Source: Perkinsus olseni (Eukaryota; Perkinsozoa; Perkinsida). From it: a DNA stretch of 64,000 bases. A program made the translations under genes and the position numbers. Shown here piece by piece: positions 36,492-45,936 of this stretch. A model generated the notes under the pieces. It did no database searches. It saw only the letters and a program-made list of their open reading frames with translations, and was not told the DNA's origin. The first letter of the stretch is position 1. Every line of letters begins with the position of its first letter. The stretch lies in NCBI GenBank assembly GCA_013115125.1, contig JABANN010000053.1:1-64000 (forward strand), read 5' to 3'.

Positions 36492-37470
36492 ATGGCGAGC
36501 TCAGCAGCTGATCACTCAGCAAGTAGGAAAGATGATGGTATACCTAACGCCCCCCAGATAGATCGAGATTCCTGCTCGTCGTCCGGGCCCCTCGCATCCG
36601 TCACGAACCAACTGAACGCCATCTCTGATAGCCTTGCCTCACCTGGTGGTGCCTCAATTCAATTCTCTTGGTTAACTGTTTGTCACTTGTGACTGTTGAT
36701 CGCATGGGCGGTTCCTCGCCGTCACCGGCCGTCTCATCACCTGCTGGAGTCGGATGGGGAGTTATGAGTGACTCTTCTTCTGATTCCCTGAGATACTCGT
36801 ATGAATCGGTAGGTTCAATCAGCTGAAAGGATGGTAGCATTTGCGTAGGCTATGATCGAAGCCCTCCGTGCCGTTCGAGAGGAAATGTCAGCACCCGAGC
36901 TGGAAATGCGGATCGGCTTGCACTTTGGGGAGTTCGTTGGCGGGGTCAGTGGTGAGTTCTGAGCACCGTCGTATGGGAGATCCTTCGTGATGTATCTCCA
37001 CTGCAGCCACAACGAAGATCAACTATGACATCTTCGGAGTTGACGTGACCATAGCCAACCAAGTCGAGGCGGCTGGTATACCTGGCAAGATAGTCGCATC
37101 CGATTCTCTGCGAGGGTAGGAGAAGTATAGCCGCCGAATCCAGCTGAAACAGCGGTGACTGAGGATTCCGCAGTGAGAAAGCCGGGCTATTGCTTAGTTG
37201 CTCTCCAGGTATCTGTCTCATCATTTCCCGGGAAATACAAATTCTGTTCCCACACAGCAATCAGGATAATTGTCCCCGACGACTCACGTGAGTCCAGTCC
37301 GAAAGCCGCATAATCGAGCTCGGCAGCTTCGAGAGTGACGTTTTGTCGACGTAGCGGGTTTCTCAGAGACTCAGCGCCGTTCAGAGTCATTCGGCCACCA
37401 AGGTGTCGTCTCCAAACAGTTGAACGTCTGCGAGATATTGGGGGTAGTCTTAGGAGATGATATGACTCCA
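36492..37470 (+). pseudogene. GC3: internally deleted guanylyl cyclase copy
   Basis: An ATG at 36492 opens a frame matching GC1/GC2 exon 1 (DRDSCSSSGPLASVTNQLNA). About 150 bases later the sequence resumes in the C2 region: [19 protein letters not shown] near 36850, the exon with [17 protein letters not shown] near 37020-37120, the exon YLSHHFPGKYKF near 37207, and a diverged last exon near 37400. Everything between, more than 10 kb in the other copies, is missing. A TAG interrupts the first retained C2 exon (GCG TAG GCT near 36846). A functional cyclase is not expected. Confidence 0.88.
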
Positions 37471-38225
37471 ATCGTCCTTAGATTATGCGGAGTCCGCACA
37501 GCAGACATCTCTTGCATGGGATAGTATAACGATGATGCACTTCTCTTAAAGGTGGTCTATTGGTATTGATACAGTTGGGGCGGGCGGCCTGGCATTGGGT
37601 CCACGGCAGACTCTTTAATATGGTCCTTCTCTGTTTTTCCCTACCAGATTTCGAATAGTGAGTGAGGCATTGGCCCAACACTGTTAGAGCCGCTTCTAAA
37701 GTGGGGCAAGACTCTGAACTTTGCAGGCAGAGTGTGCCTAGCAGGCTTCTCCGTGTTGGATGCCTTTTGCACAGTCCTTGCATCGGCAAGGACTGAGACT
37801 TTCTCTCCACGACGGCTGCACCGTGCCTCAAACAGTAACAAACTATAGCTAAAGCACAATAATTCTGTCAGGGTATGGAATGCCGGCTATTACACAGCAC
37901 CCTTGTTCGCTACTGCATCCACCTTGGGGAAGATGTCGTCCTCTCCCCTGGTACGGTACCAGTGGTACTACGCCCGAGTATGCTGTTAAAAGAGTGAGAA
38001 ATGTCAATTCCAAGTTGGAATTAATGAAGTGGCGTGACGCCTGCCGTGTGAGCTGAGCATGTTCGGATAAATAACAGCTGGATTCGACTTTTCCAGACAC
38101 AAATTTTCGAGTTGATTGTGGGGCGAGGCGTAGGTGGCGCGCCAATTTGTCCACAACTGGACTTGACGTGGAGTGTGTTAAGGCCGGAGCCGCATCCGTA
38201 TCTCACTGTGAGAAGTTATAAGTGT
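37471..38225. other. unassigned stretch
   Basis: Only short frames on both strands, with no conserved motif or consistent exon chain. I see no gene here. Confidence 0.35.
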
Positions 38226-38303
38226 GCATATCACCAAAGATTCGAACCCTCGACCTTCATTGGGCGAGACCACCGTCTCAACTACTACACTATACTGCCT
38301 ACT
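38226..38303 (-). pseudogene. tRNA-like relic or tRNA-derived repeat
   Basis: On the minus strand an exact A-box (TAGTGTAGTAG, 38292-38282) is followed about 35 bases on by a B-box (GGTTCGAATCT, 38248-38238). No acceptor, anticodon or full T stem can be formed, so it is not a working tRNA. It could be a tRNA pseudogene or the head of a SINE. I saw no second copy in the window. Confidence 0.5.
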
Positions 38304-38670
38304 GAAAAATGTAATTGGCATTCTGTGACGCCCACAGTGGGCGGTCTACTACAACCCATCGTGATTTCACATTTTGCTGAACGACATTACATCCCTGGGC
38401 GTAAAACCCACGATCGACATCCTTGTAACGAATCACCGTATCCACTTGACCAAAATTCCACTTTAAGCAGAAGTCTTCATGAGGGGGCTGCATCGTGAGG
38501 TTTTCACAGTCGCGCCTGGGAAACTCCCAATTGAATGTCGAATACTCTACCAACTCGTCAACTTTCACCACTCGAAGTACTATGCTCAAGTGCCCACACT
38601 GTCTCATAAGTGTCACTCGTGTCACTCGAACACTGGCTCTGCAGAAGTTAGCTTCGCTCGAAAAAGTCAC
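38299..38670 (-). CDS. unsupported open frame next to the tRNA-like relic
   Basis: A 123-codon frame containing KWNFGQVDTVIRYKDVDRGF and a short C-terminal stretch WVVVDRPLW. No family is recognised. It abuts the tRNA-like element and might belong to a repeat. It is also open in part on the other strand. Confidence 0.25.
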   Translation of the reverse strand: MTFSSEANFCRASVRVTRVTLMRQCGHLSIVLRVVKVDELVEYSTFNWEFPRRDCENLTMQPPHEDFCLKWNFGQVDTVIRYKDVDRGFYAQGCNVVQQNVKSRWVVVDRPLWASQNANYIFQ

Positions 38671-38878
38671 CTTCCCTAGGTGAATGGAACGGTATATGAC
38701 AAGAAACTTAGCGTATAGGCAGGCGTACTCCGGGAGTGTTTCCCGGCCTAGACGGGTAACGCGCAGGAGCTGTCCAGTCGGTCAGAGACGCTGCTTTACA
38801 TGCTTAAGATCGGAAGATCTATGCTGACGCTTGTTGTTTTCGTGCGCGATCCGATACATGAGGGCTTCAAGATGAAGC

Positions 38879-38921
38879 GTCAAGAGTGATTCTCCTTCAT
38901 GATGAAGCAGAATTACTCTTG
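38879..38921. repeat. long imperfect hairpin
   Basis: CAAGAGTGATTCT and AGAATTACTCTTG are reverse complements with one mismatch. They enclose an inner perfect palindrome, CTTCATGATGAAG, so nearly the whole 43 nt can fold into one stem. No gene overlaps it. Confidence 0.65.
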
Positions 38922-39060
38922 GGCCGAAAAAACGAGAGATGGAGCTTCGTGGCACCAAGGGATAATACAATGCACTCCTCATTATTTTCACGTACGCGGG
39001 ATATCGCCGTAGATCGCCAAATTTAGTGTATCCTCTCTTCTAACTTCACGAGTTGGCATC

Positions 39061-39785
39061 TCGATCGACCGCAGTTTCGAGACCCCGAGTGGGAGCCCAT
39101 GGTGAAAACGCAACAGACTACGAAGTGGAGACATCGTTCCCAATGCCATGTGGAGCAACCTTCATTATTCGGACATGGTCAGATCTATCGCCACCATCGA
39201 CGCTGGTCCCTCGGCCTACATGACCAACTTTACGTCGATTCAACCATGCGGCACCCAGCTACGCACCGAAGCACTCGCCGTTATCCTCTCGACGGCCGAT
39301 AGTCCCTCGCGGAGTACACGAAGGGCGATCTGCTTATTAGTCATGTGCCTTCCCACAGCGTTTGATGTGAGCATGAGCATAACGTCGACACCTATGTGAG
39401 CCACACTCGGTCGCACGAACGCTGGGGGAACCTCTGCTGACCTGGGCGTAGTTGATATCCCTGCACTGCATTACTTCTGTGATCTTTACTCAAACATGTG
39501 ACCTATTACGCATAAAAAGCAGGCTCAAAGGGTGGTTCACAACCTCCGTGAGAGCGAGGAATACGGTACTGCCACACGAGGTCGATATGATGCCGTCATT
39601 TGGGCAGTGTCTTCTACCCCTTATCAGCAGCATGGTCATGCGCAGGGCAGCTTGAAGACCTTACAGCGAAAGCTCCTTCTTCTGGTGATCCTTTCCGGTA
39701 CGCGAGCACTGGCCTGGCAGATCCCACATGGCCTACGAACATCCACCTCTCAGAGGAGCTGGAGGCCTCCTCAGCCATACCGTAA
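39061..39785 (+). CDS. probable multi-exon hypothetical gene
   Basis: Plus-strand fragments look coding. FTSWHLDRPQFRDPEWEPM lies near 39045-39102, before a possible GTGAAA donor. AYMTNFTSIQPCGTQLRTEA follows near 39216. YGTATRGRYDAVIWAVSSTP lies near 39560, and a final piece, KAPSSGDPFRYASTGLADP, ends at a stop at 39785. Splice joins are not all settled. No domain is recognised. It would converge on the coiled-coil gene that ends at 40045. Confidence 0.4.
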
Positions 39786-40044
39786 AGCAAGAGTACGAGC
39801 GTAAGGCTCATATCTAGAGGAGAAGACTATCGGACAAAGTAAAGGCACGTCAACTACTTCTGCAATCCTCTGCGGCAGCCAATGCTTCCTGAAGTATATC
39901 TTCTGGTGACTCACGCAGAGAGGTGGCGGGCTCGGAATTGAGGGAACCTAAAGGAGACGGCGAGGATGCTCCGCTTGTCGGTTGGACCTCCGTCTGAGTG
40001 AGGCGGTATCTCGGCAGCATCCCTCGCTGGAGCTACAAGCGTGC

Positions 40045-42012
40045 TCAACTATGTTCGTCCAAATCGGGCAATGCTTGAATTGGCTTCTCCGATTCCGACC
40101 GATGATCTTGCTCATAGCCAACTGAGTGTCCAAACTTTTCGGTCCTCCTTCTAGCAGCCCGAGAAGAAGTGTATCATCTCTCGAGGGGCTCCGGCAAACG
40201 AACACAGGGGCGCGGTCGGGTGTTGGGCAAGATACCGCGATGCCGAGTCTGAGGTAGCAGGCCTTGGGCTGTCGAGACCGAATGCCCCGTCGAGACCTTT
40301 GGAGCCACTCATCCGAATGGTTCAAGTCGACCAGCACAAGGCCTGGTTCTTCCCCCGCTACGCTCGACGCTCCCGCCTCGCCTGAGAAGCTCGCTGTAGT
40401 CGAGGCCAGGAGATTCTCCGCATTCTCAACCTGCATAGACGTTTGCGCATGAAAGAGGCCTATGTTGTATACGAAGACGAAGCCTCGCCTACCAGCCCTA
40501 CTGACAGCGAGAGCGCTGCTACGAGGAACAAGCTATCTCACCTGTTGCATGAGCATCTGATGGACATCCTGCCCTTCTGCTCCAAGCTCATCAATGACCC
40601 TCGTCGCCAAGGAGCGGGACCTGGCCTAGAGGGGCCAACGCGTCGTCCTGCGAGAAGGCGGTGAGCCCTCACTCTCTGCGCAAGATTAGCGTCCTCGAGC
40701 TGCTGTATTCTGTGGCGCGCTGAGCGGACCTCCTTTTCGAGCAACAGACTCCGTGACTTCATATGACGAAGCTCCTCTCGGCACGACATCTAAGAAGTGT
40801 CATTGTCGACCACGCTGTGGTCACCACAGGCCCCAAGGCAGACCGCCAGCCACTCATCCCCACCAGCTCCTTCGAGAGCCGTTCATTCCGAGCTTTGAGG
40901 TCGGCGATCTGCTTCTGTTGGTTTAGAGAAGCCCTCACAGTGGCTCCAACGGGCGCTGATTGAGAATAAGCAATATGAGCTTTGGATAAGTTATGGATAA
41001 CGAGGCATGGCTGATCACAACTTGTGATTCACAAGATACATGTGACGAACGGTGTGGGAGGTGGAGGATATTGCGTTCCGCGATGGCAGTGGGGCCACTG
41101 GCCAGTCTTGAGAACCCGCACTGCATAAGGAATACCTCGATTGTCGACTCTAGGAGATCGGTTCCTGCTGCTGCTGGACATGCCGAGATTCGACGGTGAC
41201 GGTGACGGGCCGCGGCTGTTGCTTCCTGAAACTCGCGAAGGAGCCGTTCGGTTGGCAACGATCGAGCTGAAAAATGGCCCAATTCGCTATACCACAACTT
41301 GAACTGCGCGCAGTCAGCAACGAACTCGGCAAGCCAAATCGAGAAGAAGCTACCTATCATTCTCTTCTTCGTTGCAATGAGAATCTCGAGAGGATGCCCG
41401 TTGAACTGCAGATCTGGCGCTGTGTTCTGCCATACGACGTACGCGCCGTGCCTACAGCATTAATAATCGAACTCTCTATTAGAGAGTCTCTAAATTAACT
41501 GAGACATCGTTGAAGACACGAATCGGCTCACCAGCTCCTCGTCCATTGATGGAGGTCTCACGATTCGACTCTTTGGCTTTTGAGTTGACCGGGCCGCCTT
41601 TTCGACCTGTCAAGGATTCCAGGCGATCCAATAGCGACGGAAATAGGAGCAATGGGCAGATGACAGAGCAGACAACGGTCTCTAGCGGTTGTAATAGTCG
41701 GGACTCGGCCCACCTGCGAGCCTGATAACTCCGGCTCCGTTCTGGCGCCGGCCTTCTCGCGGCCGTCAGGAGCCAGCAGGGGTTGGCTCACCTAAGTGTG
41801 AGGTCTACAGCGTCGACAAGACCCACCGAGTAATGTAATCTCACCTGCCTGAATACCACGGGTTGAACCCCCAGCCTTATTGGTGGCGGAGTGAAGGAGC
41901 GGATGGTACTTGATCCAGCATGAAATAGCTGCTGAGCATCGTTGGTGAGCCTGATGCCTGTGGGGGTGAGGCTCCTCACACTCGCCCTGATGCAGGGACG
42001 GATGGAGGCCAC
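40045..42012 (-). CDS. multi-exon coiled-coil protein
   Basis: Minus-strand exons join in phase. One reads ASLNQQKQIADLKARNERL (near 40940-40870), and another starts CREELRHMKSRSLLLEKEV (40789 to about 40691, GTGAGGGC donor). The exon from about 40639 to 40552 ends DVHQMLMQQ, and the exon starting at 40433 begins VENAENLLASTTASF. A likely last exon contains EKFGHSVGYEQDHRSES and stops at 40045. Upstream, an exon with TERLLREFQEATAAARHR lies near 41260, and one ending IRLGVQPVVFRQ before GTGAGATTAC lies near 41850. Heptad-like spacing of Leu and Ala marks coiled coils. The start is not identified. Function unknown. A structural or scaffold role would be typical, but this is inference. Confidence 0.6.
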
Positions 42013-42199
42013 TGCTCATGCAAGAGGAAACCCTCGCAAGTCAGTCTTCCCTGCTGACCCCGTTGACGAACGGGAACGCGCCCGCACTCACCCGATAGTG
42101 GGCTGTTGCAGTTGAGGGAGAGGCTGTGGGCCCGGGAAGGAGGGTGGCCGAGGCACGTACGAGGCTTCACTCAGATGCTGTGTAGCCTGCAGCTGTAAC

Positions 42200-43060
42200 G
42201 TTGGGAACATCCTAGCGTAAAATTAAAACTAGATCAGGAAGCCTAAGGGTATGCCGCAATGAGTAACCAGCCTTAATTCGGATCCAGGAGTGAGACAATT
42301 TGTCTCAGACAAACCATTCGTACTGGACGGAACAAGAGGCCGCGAAGCAGCTTGGCATATACTTGATTGATCAGGGTCCGCTAGGTGCATCAAGATCGTA
42401 CTGAATCAGCAGTGCTGGACATCCCCAAGCAAAATCAGGAAACGGTTGACGCCACTCGACTGCGACTCAACTTCGCGACATCGTCAGCTGGACATCGTTT
42501 ATCATTCTGTTATCTTCCATCACTCGAGTAGCGTGGTTCTCCGATCCAATACACAACTGGGAGTTGCCCTTCAAGGAGGCTGAGTTGAGGTCTCACTAGC
42601 GAACGTGAAGCCCGATAGACATTTCAAACGTACGCTGCTGAGAGAGAAATTGAGCTAGCTTATGCTGCAGTCACGCAAGGCTCTATGCTGTAGTACGCGA
42701 AAGTGCGTATCAAGAGCATGGCTCCAGCGAGACCTGCGGACCACGGCCACCAGCCAGGCCGGCTCCGATCGTCAGTAAGCCGGGCGAGTAAAGCCTCTAT
42801 TGATGACCCGTGCCATCCTCCTCGGAATGGGACCTTGCCTCACAGCCATGACATTGAAACAATACCATCGCCCACTCCCTGACACAGATACTAAGTCTCA
42901 GGTTACAACGATAGTAGCAGGCGCACAAGAGAAGGACTGTAAGACATTACGATAACCCGTAGCTTAGCGAAGAAATCTGTCAGAGGGGATAAGAGCATAC
43001 TGACAACGCTGTTCTTCTGTGTTCGGAAGCAATTAATCGCTGTACAGCGCGAGACATGAG
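42200..43060. other. stretch with no gene seen
   Basis: No exon chain was found. A 15-nt palindrome, GAGACAATTTGTCTC, lies at 42290-42304. Confidence 0.4.
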
Positions 43061-43072
43061 GATCGCGAGTTG

Positions 43073-43309
43073 TTACGGCCAAGACATCCTACTAACCATT
43101 GTAATCAGCGGCAATCGTGCCCCCACCACTTTAACACGAGCTCTTCTCATGCGGCGACGGCGCCGTGTTACGCGCTCGGTTCGAGTATTCCAACGCGTTA
43201 TCTCACTTCCAACACTCAAGTATTGCGATGCGCTGATGCTCCACCATGTTGCGTCGCCATAATAGTCTCCGTTCGCCACGAGCTCTTGCGTGGCGTCATA
43301 CTCGGACAT
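43073..43309 (-). CDS. small hypothetical ORF with a basic C-terminal half
   Basis: From the ATG at 43309 the frame reads MSEYDATQELVANGDYYGD, then an Arg-rich stretch (ERVTRRRRRMRRARVKV), and stops at 43073. The frame is open upstream to about 43423. It is divergent from the nuclease gene at 43619, with about 300 bases between them. No family is recognised. A frame starting MSEYEATNE at 55520 (minus) is reminiscent, but too short to call homologous. Confidence 0.35.
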   Translation of the reverse strand: MSEYDATQELVANGDYYGDATWWSISASQYLSVGSEITRWNTRTERVTRRRRRMRRARVKVVGARLPLITMVSRMSWP

Positions 43310-43618
43310 AGCGGACGGAATGGACTTCAGCAAGATGACCTCACTCGGCCGGATAGGTGGCGAGCCTTGCTTTTCAGGCACGTACGAATCGCCCAAAAAA
43401 GGCGGGCTCTCTTGACTGCGCACGAGTAGGCATTTCCGTTGGAGACATCGTTGAAGGCGAAGCTACTAGTAACAGCCCCCTGGCTTCGGAAAGCTGAGAG
43501 CTGACATTTCGTTACTTCTAGGGGCCTTGTTCTTCTTCTCGTCTCCTCCTAGGAAGCAGCTCCTTGCTCTAATTCCGCAGTTGTTCTTCTTGCTGTACCC
43601 GGCAGCTCTCTTTCCGAA

Positions 43619-44791
43619 ATGGGCCCTCGTATCATCGCTTCGGGAATGTCTCTGGCTGTAGTAGTACGCGGTTGGAACCAAGACGTTCACTATGCTAGTG
43701 CTAAGCTAACAGAGGACCTTCTCGACGAAGGAGCGCTTGATGCTCTCCTTCAGAAGCGCGGTGACCTCACCTACTATATCAACTGGCCGGATGCGAATCA
43801 TCGTGCTGGGTCGATGTCAGGCGACCCTAATAGGTTCGGCTGGTCTCTATTCAGTCACTTCGTGAACTCCGGACCCGGAGAGCCCTACGACCCTGTGAAG
43901 GCTCGTGAAACGAGAATGGTCAACGAGAAGGGCGAGTCACGAGAGACCCCAAATGCCGTGAACTCGATGATACACTTTCACGATAAATTGCTGCACTATA
44001 AGAGCTTCGAACTACTGGATTATGTCAGCGAAAAGATGAAGGCAGCGGACAAGGCTTTGTATGACGCCCAACCTGTCGCCTTCTTGAAGAACACCGTGCT
44101 CGAGAGGTTCAAGCGCGAAGCCACGTACTCAATTTCCCACTACTTCCAAGATATACACAACCCCTTCCACTGTGCCGACGCTCATGATATGGGCGGCTTC
44201 AGGCATACTATGGTGTGCAGGTTTTGCGAAGACAAAGAGAAGAAAACAAACATCCATTCCGTGTGGGATGCTGATATGTTTGATCATGAACTGAGGGAGG
44301 CCTTCGAGTATGACTATGTCGATCAGATGGAGAGCTTCGAGTTAGACCGATATCCCTTCGGACAGAAACTTCACTCCATGGTGAAGAAGAGACACGAACG
44401 TCTCCGAGAAACTAATCCTGAGCAGTTGGAAGAATGGACTGCACAATGCAGTGGCGATTTCGGGCACTGCATCGACACCGCCGTCGGTGAGACAAGGAAA
44501 TTTTATGTCGATAATGAGAAGGAATTGTATGCCGGGGAGAAAGACGGTGTTGTCACTAAGGCGTATCTTGATAAGTATTTGGAGAAGGCGTTCGAGCAGT
44601 TGATTAAGGCAAGCGTCCGTCTAGCTGCGGCACTGAATAAAATGGCTAAGGACCTCAGTGAGACCAAAGGAGAAAAGCAACGAGACGATCAACCTGCGCC
44701 AACATCGCCCCCACCTAAAATAAGAGCCAACCGAAGCCCCGCGAGAGAACGTTCGAGAAGCCGTTCAAGATCTCCAGTAAAAGAGCATTGA
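43619..44791 (+). CDS. S1/P1-type zinc nuclease with RS-rich tail
   Basis: A 390-residue single-exon frame for a single-strand-specific nuclease or 3'-nucleotidase that uses three zinc ions. All nine expected ligand positions can be placed. They are the N-terminal Trp and the His five residues later (WNQDVH), the Asp of INWPD, the His of LFSHF, the His and Asp of SHYFQDIH, the His of NPFHC, and the His and Asp of NIHSVWD. GGFRHTM matches the GGN region. The first 18 residues (MGPRIIASGMSLAVVVRG) look like a signal peptide whose removal would expose Trp19, which coordinates zinc through its free N-terminus in this family. The frame is also open upstream to 43553, so an extra 5' exon is possible. 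After the catalytic domain the protein ends in Pro- and Arg/Ser-rich sequence (ERSRSRSRSPVK), unusual for the family. Confidence 0.92.
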   Translation: MGPRIIASGMSLAVVVRGWNQDVHYASAKLTEDLLDEGALDALLQKRGDLTYYINWPDANHRAGSMSGDPNRFGWSLFSHFVNSGPGEPYDPVKARETRMVNEKGESRETPNAVNSMIHFHDKLLHYKSFELLDYVSEKMKAADKALYDAQPVAFLKNTVLERFKREATYSISHYFQDIHNPFHCADAHDMGGFRHTMVCRFCEDKEKKTNIHSVWDADMFDHELREAFEYDYVDQMESFELDRYPFGQKLHSMVKKRHERLRETNPEQLEEWTAQCSGDFGHCIDTAVGETRKFYVDNEKELYAGEKDGVVTKAYLDKYLEKAFEQLIKASVRLAAALNKMAKDLSETKGEKQRDDQPAPTSPPPKIRANRSPARERSRSRSRSPVKEH

Positions 44792-45203
44792 AGATAGCGC
44801 ATCAGATGACTACGAGGAGTGAGGCTACCGAAGCAGACGATACAGACGTTATTTTCTACTAATGCTATTTTATATTTATCAAATGAAGCAAAACGTTGTA
44901 CAACCAATGCATATATCTTAATTCGACTACAACAAAAGCGCTGCCTGCCGCTTAGCCAGAAAAACATCCTTACCTACTAACGTGTATCAATGAAGGAGTT
45001 TATGATGAAAGTGTTATTGTTCACGGGGCCAACATTTGGGCCTCTTTTTGCACCCTTGCTGCCAATATATGTATCCTTACTGCGAGTTCCTCGCTCATGC
45101 AGCTCACGAAGAGTATATTCATCGAGCTGAAGTGTTTGTTGTTATGCTGATCATACCCTGACATGATGGTATCTTTTATCAATATGGATGTGTGCACTCA
45201 CTG
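44792..45203. other. 3' region of the nuclease gene, no gene seen
   Basis: A/T-rich sequence following the nuclease stop. A degraded copy of the secreted repeat protein begins further on. No other feature is seen. Confidence 0.4.
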
Positions 45204-45399
45204 TCAAGTCCCTGTGTGGTTGCGTTGATCGCTCCCAATGGCAAATACGCACTCACCTTCCCAGGCATCAAACTCTCTTTTCCGGTAGAATCGACTGGCG
45301 GGAATTATGCTGCACTGCTGGACGCCAAAAACAGTACATGCGGAACCACAAGTAGCAGATGGCAGTTCTTCGAATAGATTCTGCCCAAATCCTGCGCGT

Positions 45400-45700
45400 C
45401 GAAATGACTCCGCGCCTCTGCAGTACGAGATTAGGGAAGATGATCTTACCTCCTTCGACTTCATAATCAGCCCCCGCCTTCTGACCTAGCACACTAACAG
45501 TAGCGCGGCCAGACTCGGCAAAGTCAACACTGAAGCTTTGCCCGTAGAGCCACCCAAACCCTCCTGAGGCGCTGCTGGTAGTACTCGAAGTTGCAGTTGC
45601 TTCAGTAGTAGCCACGGTGGTTGTGGCTGGTATGAGAGCGCTTCTAGGCACGCGGATCCTCCGTGACAACGGCTACACCAACGGAGATGTGAACGCATTG
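45400..45700 (-). pseudogene. truncated copy of the secreted Thr/Ser-repeat protein gene
   Basis: Minus-strand sequence encoding LYGQSFSVDF, SGRATVSVLGQKAG and YEVEGGKIIF is nearly identical to the C-terminal domain of the intact gene at 51573-52523. All the tandem repeats and most of the N-terminal domain are missing. The frame is lost on both sides. A remnant of the region after the signal peptide (GGATCCTCCGTGACAACGGC, 45654-45673) lies next to the shortened Ser/Thr stretch, so the internal part was deleted. Confidence 0.82.
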
Positions 45701-45936
45701 TCAAGGAAAGGAAACAAGCGGGAGAATGCATTGATTACTTTCAAGACAAGAGAGTCGCCATATTTAAATAAAGGCATCAATAGTTGTCGTTTGTAGCAAA
45801 TATCTGTTAGACGAGACATGCTTATGTACCAGTAACTGCATCTGATCCATACAGTACAATACAATCGATGCTTGTTGTCTCGTCACCATCGAGAACCCGC
45901 GTCTCAAAACGCGACAACCGGTGCTATCATGTGACG

